From Bacillus sp. JCM 19058 (lineage in GTDB: Bacteria; Bacillota; Bacilli; Bacillales_H; Bacillaceae_D), in NCBI GenBank assembly GCA_001310555.1, contig BAXO01000089.1, positions 1 to 21,115 on the forward strand: a stretch of 21,115 nt of DNA. Direction: 5' to 3'. A program made the translations under genes and the position numbers. Shown here piece by piece: positions 1-7,433 of the stretch (positions are counted from its first letter, which is position 1; the number at the start of each line of letters is the position of its first letter). The notes beneath the pieces are model-generated. The model worked only from the letters and a program-made list of their open reading frames with translations. It was not told the origin of the DNA and made no database searches.

Positions 1-259
1 CCAACCCTGATTCGTTCGAAAAAGTCCTCTCCAAATTCTGCCCCGGTTTGTTGTGTGATTCGCTGATAGTTTTTTTTCTTAGGTTCTCGCTTTCTTTTGC
101 ACCGCCGATTGTTTTAATCTGCTCATCGACAATCATTCCGCCGCTTAACACCTCAAACTCAAATGAATCACTATAGTTCTGATAAAGGTGCTGAACGACC
201 GACGTAAAAGCATAGCACCAAGGGCAATAAGCATCATAAATATAGATCAACTTTTTCAT
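1..259 (-). CDS. DsbA-family thiol oxidoreductase (partial, frameshifted)
   Basis: This is the N-terminal part of a thioredoxin-fold DsbA/FrnE-like protein that runs off the left edge. Translated from the ATG at 259 (minus strand) it begins MKKLIYIYDAYCPWCYAF. The CPWC redox motif sits at the expected place after the first beta strand, so a thiol-disulfide oxidoreductase or isomerase role is likely. There is no signal peptide, so it should be cytoplasmic. The frame breaks in the T8 run near 72-79; one more base restores a continuation reading NYQRITQQTGAEFGEDFFER. It lies 29 bp downstream of the SDR gene and is probably the last gene of a MerR-SDR-DsbA operon. The ribosome-binding site is weak. 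The family is clear; the substrate is unknown. Confidence 0.75.
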   Translation of the reverse strand, partial: MKKLIYIYDAYCPWCYAFTSVVQHLYQNYSDSFEFEVLSGGMIVDEQIKTIGGAKESENLRKKTISESHNKPGQNLERTFSNESGL

Positions 260-288
260 TGTTCTCGCTCTCTTTCTTTAGCTGAGCG

Positions 289-1037
289 CTACCAAGCAAT
301 TGGTTGACGCTCACGAAAATAACCACCATTAGGTCCGTCCTTATCCAGTGTAGCTAACCAAATAGCAGTAGCTGCGCCTTCTTCAACCGAGCTTGGTGCG
401 TCGGCCCCTCCCATATTTGTTTGCACTCGGCCAGGACAAACCGCGTTCACTTTGATTCCTATATCAGCTACATCTTCGGCAACTAAACAAGTTAAGGCAT
501 TGAGCATGGTTTTAGATATTCGATAAGCAGCTGAGGATCCCCCAATTTGGATAGGACTTTGACCACTCATGATTTCAAAAGCTCCCAAACCAGAGGAAAT
601 ATTAACTATTCGTCCATACCGCTGATTTTGCATCAAAGGCACAACCTCTTGTGTCATTCGTAAGGCACCAAAAAAAATTCGTTTCGAAGGTGTCTTTTAC
701 TACCGATTCTTCAACTTCTAAAATGGAAATCCCCTTGTCAAGGATAGCCCCAGCATTATTCACAAGCACATCTAGTCGGCCATACTCTTTTTTTTATTCG
801 TATAATCGCCTGTTTGACACTGTCTGCATACTCTATATCGACTACTTGTAAATCAACATTCAGTCCATGTTGGTGCATTTCTGTAACAACTTTCTCCCCT
901 TTTTCTCCATCTCTACATCCAATCAGCACACGGTACCCTTGTAAAGCTAACTGTCGTGTAATCTCTTTTCCAATCCCACGATTTCCGCCCGTGACTAAAG
1001 CGATTCTTTGTTTAAGTGAGCTTATTGTGCGACTCAT
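289..1037 (-). CDS. SDR family NAD(P)-dependent oxidoreductase (two frameshifts)
   Basis: This is a classical short-chain dehydrogenase/reductase of about 248 residues when the fragments are joined. The N-terminal fragment carries the Rossmann motif TGGNRGIG. The middle, in another frame, reads EYGRLDVLVNNAGAILDKG with the NNAG motif. The C-terminal fragment has the catalytic Ser (NISSG) and the YxxxK pair (AAYRISK). Breaks fall in a T8 run near 787-794 (one base too many) and an A8 run near 669-676 (one base too many). The start ATG overlaps the stop of the upstream MerR gene as ATGA, which implies translational coupling and control by that regulator. The substrate cannot be told from sequence; related proteins act on small carbonyl compounds. 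Confidence 0.85.
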
Positions 1038-1405
1038 AGTGATAATCGCCTTTGTTCGATTTTTAAATCTGTTACTACATCCATCAGCTGGGATTCAGCC
1101 TGACGTAAGAGCGCTATTTGTTCTCGGATTTCAGTTAGTTTCATTTCCCCTTTTTTAATTCCACTTTGTATACATGATTCTTTGATTTGTCCATCGATTG
1201 TACAATGAAACAAATCAGCGATCTCATTTGTTTTCAAACCCATGCTTAAATAAAGCTGAATCATTCGAATCTGTTCAATATCAACTTTATTATACTGACG
1301 ATACCCATTTTCTAATCGAATCGGATTTAACAGCTTTTTTTCTTCATAGTATCGTAATGAGCGAAGGCTGACTCCCGTTTTTTGAGCTAATTCACTAATC
1401 TGCAA
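1034..1405 (-). CDS. MerR family transcriptional regulator
   Basis: This 123-residue protein has an N-terminal winged helix (about residues 1-70: MQISELAQKTGVSLRSLRYY, then NGYRQYNKVDIEQIRMIQL) typical of MerR regulators, and a C-terminal helical dimerisation segment (about 75-118). It lacks the conserved Cys set of metal-sensing MerR proteins; the two Cys in HCTIDGQIKESC are not in the classical arrangement, so an organic or aldehyde-like effector is more likely than a metal. It is the first gene of the minus-strand operon with the SDR and DsbA genes. A MerR-type promoter with a 19-bp spacer lies directly upstream, indicating autoregulation and control of the operon. Confidence 0.88.
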   Translation of the reverse strand: MQISELAQKTGVSLRSLRYYEEKKLLNPIRLENGYRQYNKVDIEQIRMIQLYLSMGLKTNEIADLFHCTIDGQIKESCIQSGIKKGEMKLTEIREQIALLRQAESQLMDVVTDLKIEQRRLSL

Positions 1406-1442
1406 TGACAGTCACCTCTTTGAGCTTAGTTATATTAGTTTA

Positions 1443-1473
1443 ACTATAAACCATCACATCATGTGAAGGTCAA
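1443..1473 (-). promoter_or_regulatory. MerR-type promoter with 19-bp spacer and operator dyad
   Basis: On the minus strand TTGACC (1468-1473) and TATAGT (1443-1448) are separated by exactly 19 bp, the overlong spacing that MerR activators correct by twisting DNA. Between them lies a 21-bp dyad (1450-1470, one mismatched pair) with core TCACAT-n-ATGTGA. The start codon of the MerR gene is about 38 bp downstream. Spacing and dyad are read directly; the assignment to this MerR protein is inferred from position. Confidence 0.75.
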
Positions 1474-1822
1474 GTACTAGAATTAAACCAAAAAATGATC
1501 ACTCTAAATATAAATGGACTAATCGTTGCTCATACAGACTAAACCCCTTTAGCCTAAGGATAATCGATTATTTGATTTAGTATATATTTTTCACGATTTA
1601 CTGTGGACTTAGCAAAAGGAAACGGATAATAGATGGGGATGGAAATGAGCAATAGAAAGAATCTAGTAGTAATTATTTTATGGAGATAGTTGGAAGGATT
1701 ATTATGATTGAAATTTAATGAACAAATAAATTGGTATAAAATGTAAATAAAATGATGAGTGAGATCTTTGATACACACTTGCTAAAAGTTTCAGTTCTAC
1801 TGCAGGGAACTGGGGAGTAGGC
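1474..1822. other. intergenic, no gene recognised
   Basis: This AT-rich stretch separates the divergent MerR operon and the plus-strand membrane protein. A 74-codon minus-strand frame exists here but has no ribosome-binding site or recognisable domain. I see no repeat or RNA structure that I can support. Confidence 0.5.
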
Positions 1823-2197
1823 ATGCTAATTCAAGTTGCAGCGATATTTAATCTTGCATTTGGAATTTTTCATCTTTTCTTTTGGGTTCTCCTTGATTGG
1901 CCTGGACAATTGAAGAGGTTGTCACATGTCAATCGGGCCGTGACTCAAACATTAAATATTTGTCTTACGTTTATGTTTTTTCTCTTTGCAGGTGAGTTTC
2001 ATTCGTCAAACATTGGGAATGTTCTACTTATAGGTATGGCCTTATTTTGGTGTATTCGTGCACTACTCCAAATTTTTCTTTTTAATTTATCGGAACGCAT
2101 TCATCAATTTCTTTTATTGTTGTTTATTATCGGGAGTATTCTTTATTTACTTCCGCTGTTTTTTAATGCATTTTTCATGGCAAGCACAATTGTTTGA
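1823..2197 (+). CDS. small four-helix membrane protein, function unknown
   Basis: This 124-residue protein consists almost entirely of four hydrophobic segments (roughly residues 5-27, 42-60, 65-87 and 93-118) joined by short polar loops. The loop KRLSHVNRAVTQTLN carries the positive charge. A GGGGAG ribosome-binding site lies 5 bp before the ATG. It ends before a strong double terminator and seems to be a single-gene unit. I do not recognise a named family. It is an intact frame, unlike most of its neighbours. Confidence 0.7.
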   Translation: MLIQVAAIFNLAFGIFHLFFWVLLDWPGQLKRLSHVNRAVTQTLNICLTFMFFLFAGEFHSSNIGNVLLIGMALFWCIRALLQIFLFNLSERIHQFLLLLFIIGSILYLLPLFFNAFFMASTIV

Positions 2198-2284
2198 TGA
2201 ATTCACGGTCCCGATTAATCTCAACATGCACTTGCACAGTATTGCTGATAAAGCTTACCCCAGCTATTAAAAGAATAACTTAAA

Positions 2285-2323
2285 AAGGGCGCGAGTCAGG
2301 GATAACCGACTGATCGCGCTTTA
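2285..2323 (+). terminator. hairpin terminator after membrane protein
   Basis: GCGCGA (2289-2294) pairs with TCGCGC (2314-2319), and TCAG/CTGA extends the stem past a bulged G. It is flanked by an A run on the left and TTTAAAT on the right. It probably ends the upstream gene together with the next hairpin. Confidence 0.65.
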
Positions 2324-2368
2324 AATGATTGTCTTTTATGTCTTTCGATATAAGAATTCATCCGATTC

Positions 2369-2398
2369 AAAAACACTCGAGTAAAGAGTGTTTTTTTT
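2369..2398 (+). terminator. Rho-independent terminator
   Basis: A 10-bp stem, AAAAACACTC (2369-2378) with GAGTGTTTTT (2386-2395), encloses a 7-nt loop and runs into a T8 tract ending at 2398. It lies immediately before the promoter of the MFS gene and so insulates that promoter from upstream transcription. Confidence 0.85.
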
Positions 2399-2399
2399 G

Positions 2400-2431
2400 T
2401 TGACTTTGACATTAATGTCAAAGTTTAAAAT
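2400..2431 (+). promoter_or_regulatory. MerR-type promoter with perfect 22-bp palindrome
   Basis: TTGACT (2400-2405) is followed by a 19-20 bp spacer and TTAAAA/TAAAAT (2425-2431). A perfect palindrome, half-site ACTTTGACATT, spans 2403-2424 and fills the spacer. This is the architecture of a promoter activated by a MerR protein. The MFS start codon is about 40 bp downstream, and the MerR gene at 4167 follows the MFS gene, so that regulator is the natural candidate to bind here. Confidence 0.8.
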
Positions 2432-2471
2432 TTGGTTATGCTAGTTCACAAAATAATATGAGGAGGAGACA

Positions 2472-4021
2472 ATGGTGATTAATATAAATAAAGCTAAACG
2501 GAAAAGTTGGTTAGGGTTGTCTGTGTTGTTGTTGCCAACCTTAGTGGTGTCGATGGATATCAGTATTCTATTTCTAGCCACGCCAAAGTTAAGTATGGCG
2601 TTAGAACCCACTGCTGAACAATTACTATGGATTATAGACATTTATGGGTTCATGATTGCTGGTTTTTTGCTTGTGATGGGTTCTCTCAGTGATCGGATCG
2701 GGCCTAGGAAACTTTTAATGATTGGAGCAGGGGCATTCAGCATTGCATCTGTTGCTGCTGCCTTCTCAACGAGTCCAGAAATGCTTATCTTTGCCCGCGC
2801 AATATTAGGAATTGCCGGTGCAACTCTAATGCCTTCCACACTTGCCTTGCTTAGTCGTATGTTCGTCGATCCGAAGCAAAGGTCACTTGCTATTGGGGTT
2901 TGGGTGACTACGATGTCAGTTGGTATTTCAATCGGGCCTCTAATAGGCGGATTATTATTGGAGTTTTTCTGGTGGGGATCAGTATTTCTTATAAGTGTAC
3001 CATTCTTGGCGCTATTAATCATGACTGCACCATTATTAATTCCTAAACATCAAAGTATTCAACGAGGAACGATTGACTTAGCTAGTGTCATTCTGTCTTT
3101 AACAGCTATGCTTCTTATTGTTTACGGCTTCAAGAACTTACCTGTGAATGGATTCAACTGGCATGATATTCTTTTCATTATCATCGGCTTATTCTTGGGC
3201 ATTGTCTTTATTTTTCGCCAACGTAATCTTAAAGAACCGCTAGTCGATGTGAAACTGTTTAAGAATCCCGCATTTTGTACGGCGTTGTTTTTAATGTTAT
3301 TTGGTATGATAGCTATTAATGGAATCGAGTACCTGTTCCCACAATTTTTACAACTGGTTAGTGGTTTGTCTCCATTTCAAGCTGGACTGTGGACAATTCC
3401 AGGAGCTTTGGCTGTCATTATTAGCTCTATGCTCGCGCCGATCCTTTCGCGTCGGATATCTGTGGCATATGTAGTTGGAAGCGGAATGCTCATTGCAGCT
3501 ATAGGCTTTTCTTTGATGGCTCTTGTGGAAAGTACGTCAAGTTTTGCCATTCTGGTGGTTGGACTTGTTATCGCACAACTGGGTGTCGCACCTATTTTAG
3601 TATTAGGTACTGATTTGGTCGTAGGTGCAGCGCCCTCAAGGAAGTCTGGTTCCGCTTCAGCAATAGCGGAAACGAGTGGCGAACTTGGTGTTGCATTTGG
3701 CATTGCGACTATGGGGAGCATAAGCAATGCAGTTTATCGCCATTCAATGGCGGCCTCAAATACAACATCTAGTGCTGAAGGTAGACAAGACTCGCTCAGC
3801 GGGGTGTTAAGTATCGCTGAGCAGTTACCTAGTAGTTTTTTTTGGAAATCGCTCGAGAAGCATTTACTCAAGGGATAAATGTCGCAGCTTTAGTTAGTTC
3901 CTTTATATGTCTATTGCTTGCCACGCTTTCGGTTGTTATGCTTCGGCATATTAAACCAAGCTCCGATGTAAAGGAAAACAACGATGTTAAGCTTAATGAA
4001 AAATCAGTTAAAAAGGCATGA
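2472..4021 (+). CDS. MFS drug efflux transporter, DHA2 (QacA/SmvA-like)
   Basis: This is a proton-driven multidrug exporter of the 14-helix DHA2 group, about 516 residues after repair. The first helix region reads VVSMDISILFLATPKLSMAL, with the Asp typical of QacA/SmvA cation-drug pumps. Motif A follows as GSLSDRIGPRKLLMIG, and a motif C-like GISIGPLIGG is near residue 160. The open frame stops at 3878 because of the T8 run at 3836-3843. One added base restores the C-terminus (EIAREAFTQGINVAALVSSF, then a last helix and a charged tail) to the stop at 4021. A strong AGGAGGAG site precedes the ATG. It is expressed from the MerR-type promoter at 2400 and followed by a MerR gene, the usual layout of an inducible efflux unit. 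Confidence 0.9.
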
Positions 4022-4166
4022 TGAAGATCGTATAATATAGTTAACAAAGCTATCATTGGGTTTTGCGTTGGTACGCGTGATGAATAACTTCCGAAAAATT
4101 TGAATGACGCCTAATTAAGAGTGACTTAGTGCCATGCTTTAGATAAATGATGAGGAGGTATTTTCA

Positions 4167-4554
4167 TTGAAGATAAGTGATTTGTCAAAGCTAACCAAGG
4201 TTAGTACTCGAGCCATTAGGTATTATGATAAGAAAGGGTTGATTACTTCATACCGACTGAACTACGGCTACCGCGATTTTGATGACTCTGCCATTGAGCG
4301 TATTAAGGAGATCCAATTATATTTAAGTTTAGGTTTAACTACTGAGCAGATAGATTTTAATCGTAAATTGTACAGCAGACTATCCTCAACAGGAAATGTT
4401 CGGTTTCTGTGATGAAGTACTCGAAACATATGAAGAAAAACTGGACGAAATCAAAAATCAAATAAAGACGTTATTCACAGTACAAGCGCGCTTGGAAAAA
4501 CAAATTGATGATATTAAGAAGCAACGTCTGAATATGATTAATATTGGTAACTGA
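4167..4554 (+). CDS. MerR family regulator of the adjacent MFS pump (frameshifted)
   Basis: The winged-helix N-terminus (MKISDLSKLTKVSTRAIRYY, residues 1-70) is intact. The TTG start is supported by GAGGAGGT 7 bp upstream. After TTEQI the frame slips near 4350, and the next frame gives a coherent helical C-terminus (FCDEVLETYEEKLDEIKNQI, ending MINIGN) with a Cys pair in the effector region. The joined product is about 128 residues. It closely resembles the MerR protein at 1034-1405 in layout. It probably binds the 22-bp palindrome upstream of the MFS gene. The inducer is unknown, presumably a pump substrate. Confidence 0.82.
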
Positions 4555-4713
4555 TCAGGACTTTGCATAATAGTTAGTATTCTAATTTATGAGAAGGGCC
4601 GTGATTAAAAAAGGGATACGAGATCTTGACAGGGAATAAGATACCCATTAACGGTCATACCAAAAAATCATAACTTTCTGTGAGCAGATACTAAAGTAAA
4701 ATAACGAAAAAAA

Positions 4714-4747
4714 GCCTATTTTCTTTGAGAAAGTAGGCCATTTTTTT
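4714..4747. terminator. bidirectional Rho-independent terminator
   Basis: An 11-bp stem (4714-4724 with 4728-4738, one G-T pair) closes a 3-nt loop. It is flanked by A6 on the left and T7 on the right (4741-4747), so it can serve both the MerR gene from the left and the lipoprotein gene from the right. Confidence 0.85.
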
Positions 4748-4836
4748 AAAATAGATGAATATCATTGAGAATTGGAATGAAATCACCTTGTTTAGAAGTG
4801 CCCCTATGTGTGCAGGAAATGGGTGAATATTGTTAT

Positions 4837-5825
4837 TTAATTGGCCGGCTGGACAAAATCACCTCGTGTGGGCGTTTCGTTATTTTCAAACTGTATACGA
4901 ATGGACTGGCTCTCCTCGAGATCGGGTGAATTATTGACCTGAAAGTGAATGTGCGGTTCACTCGAATTTCCAGAGTTGCCGCTGAAGCCGAGGACATCGC
5001 CTCTTTCGACTTTATCGCCTGCTTCTACTTGGATGGAATGCTCTTGCATGTGGGCAATGACACTGAATTCATCGTTTCCGTGGTCGATCATCACATAGTT
5101 GCCGAACGGCTGTTCCGAATTCATATCACCTACTTCATTGTCGGCAATATTGTTTTCGATTTCTACGACCGTCCCTGCTGCAGTGCAATCAGTTCTTTTC
5201 CGAACGCATAGTAACTTTCATTTTTTTGTCGGATCCCCTGCATACGTCTGGTCTTCATCCATGATGACCAGGTCGATAGCATAGCGTTGATTCTCATGGG
5301 CATAATGGTAATTGACAAGTTCGTTCGCGCCTCCCCAAAATACAAACCATTCTTCCTGGATAGGTAAAATAAACTCGGTTTGGGTGAATTGTTGATCTGT
5401 TTCCGGGAACGTTTCGAGAGGTAGAAATAGTAGGCCTGTAATTGTTTGCTCTTTATCGAAAATAGCCATGATCCCTTTCGAATCGGATTGATCCACCCAG
5501 GTGTAATGAGTGTCGTTTTGTACTGGAACTTGAGACTGGAGTTTATATTCCTCGACCCCTTCATTAAAGGAAGCGACGAGTCCCTCTAAATCATTAAAAG
5601 AAAGTTCATTTTGAAATTCTTCACTCAATTGATTGTAAACTTTCTCAACTTCCTCTTCTAGGATAGCCGTCCCCAATTGTTCAGGTTCGATAAGGCTTCT
5701 CCCTCTGCAGCCGGTTGTTGTGCATCATCTACTATTTCCTCATTATTCTCTTCAAAGCCGCAGGAAGCAAGGATACAAGTACCCGCAACGACTAACAATA
5801 CGATTTTACTTTTAATGAAACGCAT
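4837..5825 (-). CDS. M23 (LytM-like) peptidase-family lipoprotein (three frameshifts)
   Basis: This is a secreted, lipid-anchored protein of about 330 residues. The ATG at 5825 follows AGGAGG and begins a lipoprotein signal peptide (MRFIKSKIVLLVVAG, lipobox LASC, Cys22) and an acidic linker. A middle domain (VEKVYNQLSEEFQNEL onward) resembles the DUF3887-type domain often found before peptidases. The C-terminal M23 domain reads NENQ-like HENQRYAIDLV, then DHGNDEFSVIAHM and PHIHFQV. The HxH zinc motif is present, but the first zinc His of the usual HxGxD motif is replaced, leaving only the Asp (RYAID). It may therefore be a non-catalytic cell-wall binding or activator protein, or a subfamily with altered zinc ligands. 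Breaks lie near 5690, at the T7 run near 5220-5226 and near 5170. Confidence 0.8.
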
Positions 5826-5908
5826 TATTGTTTCCTCCTGTTTTAAATCTACTTATGTCTTCAATATCTATTAGTGTGTAAAGTGTTTACTTTCAAATGT
5901 TTCAATGA

Positions 5909-6210
5909 TTAATATTTTCTTTTTAAAATGATCAAAACAAGCGCATGCACAATATATATACCTGTAAGCAAAAACCAGATGGCTAACTTGTACGCCTCAT
6001 AAGGAATAGGATCCAAAAATTCATCGTAAAGGAAAATTAAAAGCCAGCCAATTGGAAGCAGCGGGAAGCAACGCCGTATGAAGCATTAACGATTTGCTTT
6101 CCACGTTCATCTTTGGCCTCCTGACCCCATTGGAACTTTAAGCTTATAAACACAGCAGCAAAGAATATACCAACATAAAGCAAACGTAACACCACAAAAA
6201 CAAAGTCCAT
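5909..6210 (-). CDS. small membrane protein partner of HTH regulator (frameshifted)
   Basis: The ATG (6208-6210) overlaps the stop codon of the HTH gene by one base, so the two are translationally coupled. The joined product of about 100 residues has three hydrophobic helices: MDFVFVVLRLLYVGIFFAAV, then PLLPIGWLLIFLYDEFLDP, and IWFLLTGIYIVHALVLIIL. A cytoplasmic loop, KDERGKQIVNAS, resembles DUF2178-type proteins, which are commonly paired with a Cro/CI-like regulator. The frame slips near 6060-6070. The function of such pairs is not established; a membrane-sensing role for the regulator is an inference. Confidence 0.65.
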
Positions 6211-6443
6211 TATTCCTCTTTCTCCTTTCTGACGTACTGAAAAACGTCATGCAAGTCCACTTCAAACAAGAGGGATAGTTCAAAAGCTAACTTTAATGAA
6301 GGGTTATACCGATTTTTCTCAAGTGAAACGATCGTTTGCCGACTTACTCCTAGGCGCTCAGCAACTTCTTTTTGAGACCAACCTTTTTCAGCCCTTAAAA
6401 TATGGATTCTGTTCTGTATTTGGCGTTGATTATAAAGTGACAA
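6210..6443 (-). CDS. Cro/CI-type HTH transcriptional regulator
   Basis: This is a compact single-domain XRE regulator of 77 residues. The helix-turn-helix reads WSQKEVAERLGVSRQTIVSL, followed by EKNRYNPSLKLAFELSLLF and the ending VDLHDVFQYVRKEKEE, the typical shape of small regulators paired with a membrane partner. I chose the TTG start at 6443 because AGGAGGTG lies 8 bp before it; the GTG further upstream would place the start inside the Shine-Dalgarno sequence. It is likely autoregulated through the inverted repeat at 6482-6498. Confidence 0.85.
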   Translation of the reverse strand: MSLYNQRQIQNRIHILRAEKGWSQKEVAERLGVSRQTIVSLEKNRYNPSLKLAFELSLLFEVDLHDVFQYVRKEKEE

Positions 6444-6481
6444 ATGATGTTCACCTCCTGACACTATTAATGTAATATATT

Positions 6482-6498
6482 TTTTACTAAAAGTAAAA
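6482..6498 (-). promoter_or_regulatory. inverted repeat, candidate operator of HTH gene
   Basis: TTTTACT and AGTAAAA are separated by 3 bp, about 40 bp upstream of the HTH start. On the minus strand it overlaps a weak candidate promoter (TTTACT, 17 bp, TACATT). Autorepression by the HTH protein is inferred. Confidence 0.4.
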
Positions 6499-6988
6499 TA
6501 TTTTTTTACAAAATGTCGTAAATATATATCAATTGTTCAGTTCTTAGAAACCGAGCAGAGAATGCAAAAAAAGGTTTAATGTTCTGTACCGTCTCGAGCG
6601 GGAGTGAAGGCGGGTTAAATTCTTCTTGTTTCGGTGTGCGGTTGTCTTTTTCCTCGAAGGACCTGCTTTCCTTAAACTTCCTAACCTACTTGTCAAAAGA
6701 AGAAGGCGTCAGTTCAAAGGCTTCTGGCCGAATTGGTTTATCGGTTTACCGATTTAGTACAACGTCTAGGAGTTTTATTTGATACCTTGCCTCCGTATGA
6801 GTACTTTGATTATGCCTTTCTGCTTTGGAGAAATTTTACCAACACCCATAAAAATAGGCATTGTAATCAGTAACAATACCCACCTATCATTCATAATTTG
6901 TAGGGAGTATTGGAAGTAAAGGTGGATGTATCACCAAACAGTCGGATTTCTGATGTTTTTTTGATATATCTTGTTAAATTTATTTTGC
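6499..6988. other. intergenic left flank of the TOMM cluster, no gene recognised
   Basis: Short frames exist on both strands but none has a start with a ribosome-binding site or a recognisable domain. The promoter of the precursor gene should lie near its right end. A weak extended -10 candidate (TGTTAAATT, about 6972-6980) is the best I see, without a clear -35. Confidence 0.4.
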
Positions 6989-7001
6989 GGAGGTGACAAG
7001 A

Positions 7002-7268
7002 ATGAATAATTTCCAAAACGAACTCCAAATGTTGAATGTTGGCGATTACCATACGAGTGAGGCAGTTCCTTGGGATCAAAATCAGTACTATCATGATTCA
7101 TCTCGACAAATCGGCGGTTGTGGTCGTTGCTTTAACTGTTTCCGTTGTTTTAATTGCTTCAACTGCTTCCGTTGTTTTAATTGCTTTCGCTGCTTTAATT
7201 GTTTTCGTTGTGGCGGTCGATGTGGCGAACGATGCGGTGGTCGATGCGGCGGACGGTGCGGCGGTTAA
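7002..7268 (+). CDS. hcaA: TOMM precursor peptide, heterocycloanthracin-like, Cys-repeat core
   Basis: This 88-residue peptide is a thiazole-peptide precursor. The ATG at 7002 is preceded by GGAGGTGA at 8 bp; the in-frame GTG at 6993 lies inside that site and is rejected. Residues 1-39 form a Cys-free leader (MNNFQNELQMLNVGDYHTSE, then a segment ending SSRQIGG). The core starts at Cys40 and holds 15 Cys: 11 at exact three-residue spacing (40 to 70) and four more at four-residue spacing (74, 78, 82, 86). Positions between are nearly all Phe, Asn, Arg and Gly. There is no Ser or Thr, so only thiazoles can form. The Cys-x-x repeat and the three maturation genes downstream fit the Bacillus heterocycloanthracin family. 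The mature product is expected to be an antimicrobial-type peptide, but activity is not shown. The symbol is by analogy. Confidence 0.9.
   Translation: MNNFQNELQMLNVGDYHTSEAVPWDQNQYYHDSSRQIGGCGRCFNCFRCFNCFNCFRCFNCFRCFNCFRCGGRCGERCGGRCGGRCGG
7128..7265 (+). repeat. in-gene tandem repeats: nine 9-bp units then 12-bp units
   Basis: The core coding DNA is a direct repeat. Units of 9 bp (TGY-TTY-AAY or TGY-TTY-CGY) run from 7128 to 7208 and encode CFN/CFR. From 7209 the unit becomes 12 bp (TGY-GGC-GGN/GAA-CGN), encoding CGGR/CGER to 7256, with a last CGG. Longer 18-bp pairs (CFNCFR) occur four times with one extra CFN. Synonymous codons vary between copies, so the array is not a recent pure duplication. 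Such arrays invite slippage and copy-number variation. Confidence 0.9.
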
Positions 7269-7302
7269 TAGTTCTAGATTTCAAGCAAAAACTATGATTA
7301 TG

Positions 7303-7335
7303 AAAAGTCCCTCAAGATTTATTGCAGGGACTTTT
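7303..7335 (+). terminator. hairpin between precursor and maturation genes
   Basis: A perfect 10-bp stem, AAAAGTCCCT (7303-7312) with AGGGACTTTT (7326-7335), encloses a 13-nt loop, 34 nt after the precursor stop. The right arm ends in TTTT followed by CTCG. It is likely a leaky terminator or mRNA 3'-end stabiliser that yields much more precursor transcript than enzyme transcript. Confidence 0.75.
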
Positions 7336-7433
7336 CTCGATAAGATTAGACATAAGAAACAAGTTCTAGTACATAGATTATAGTGATAGTCATGATGTAG
7401 CTTTGAAAACAGCTATAGGTAAGGAGGAGTGGG

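Noticed and set aside
1554..1778. A 74-codon minus-strand frame
   Set aside because: AT-rich sequence with biased composition (Ile, Tyr, Phe), no ribosome-binding site and no domain.
2642..3727. Minus-strand frames of 116-126 codons opposite the MFS gene
   Set aside because: They are antisense shadows of a clear 14-helix transporter gene.
6579..6782. A 67-codon plus-strand frame in the left flank of the TOMM cluster
   Set aside because: Low-complexity Ser-rich translation, no ribosome-binding site and no family resemblance.
7119..7268. Regular short repeats that could suggest a CRISPR or non-coding repeat array
   Set aside because: Units are 9 and 12 bp, in frame, with synonymous variation and no spacers. 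They encode the precursor core.
7036..7383. A 115-codon frame overlapping the precursor gene, very hydrophobic (Val/Ala/Ile-rich)
   Set aside because: It is the +1 shadow of the Cys-repeat DNA: TGY-TTY-AAY units read out of frame give Val, Leu, Ile and Ala. It has no ribosome-binding site of its own.
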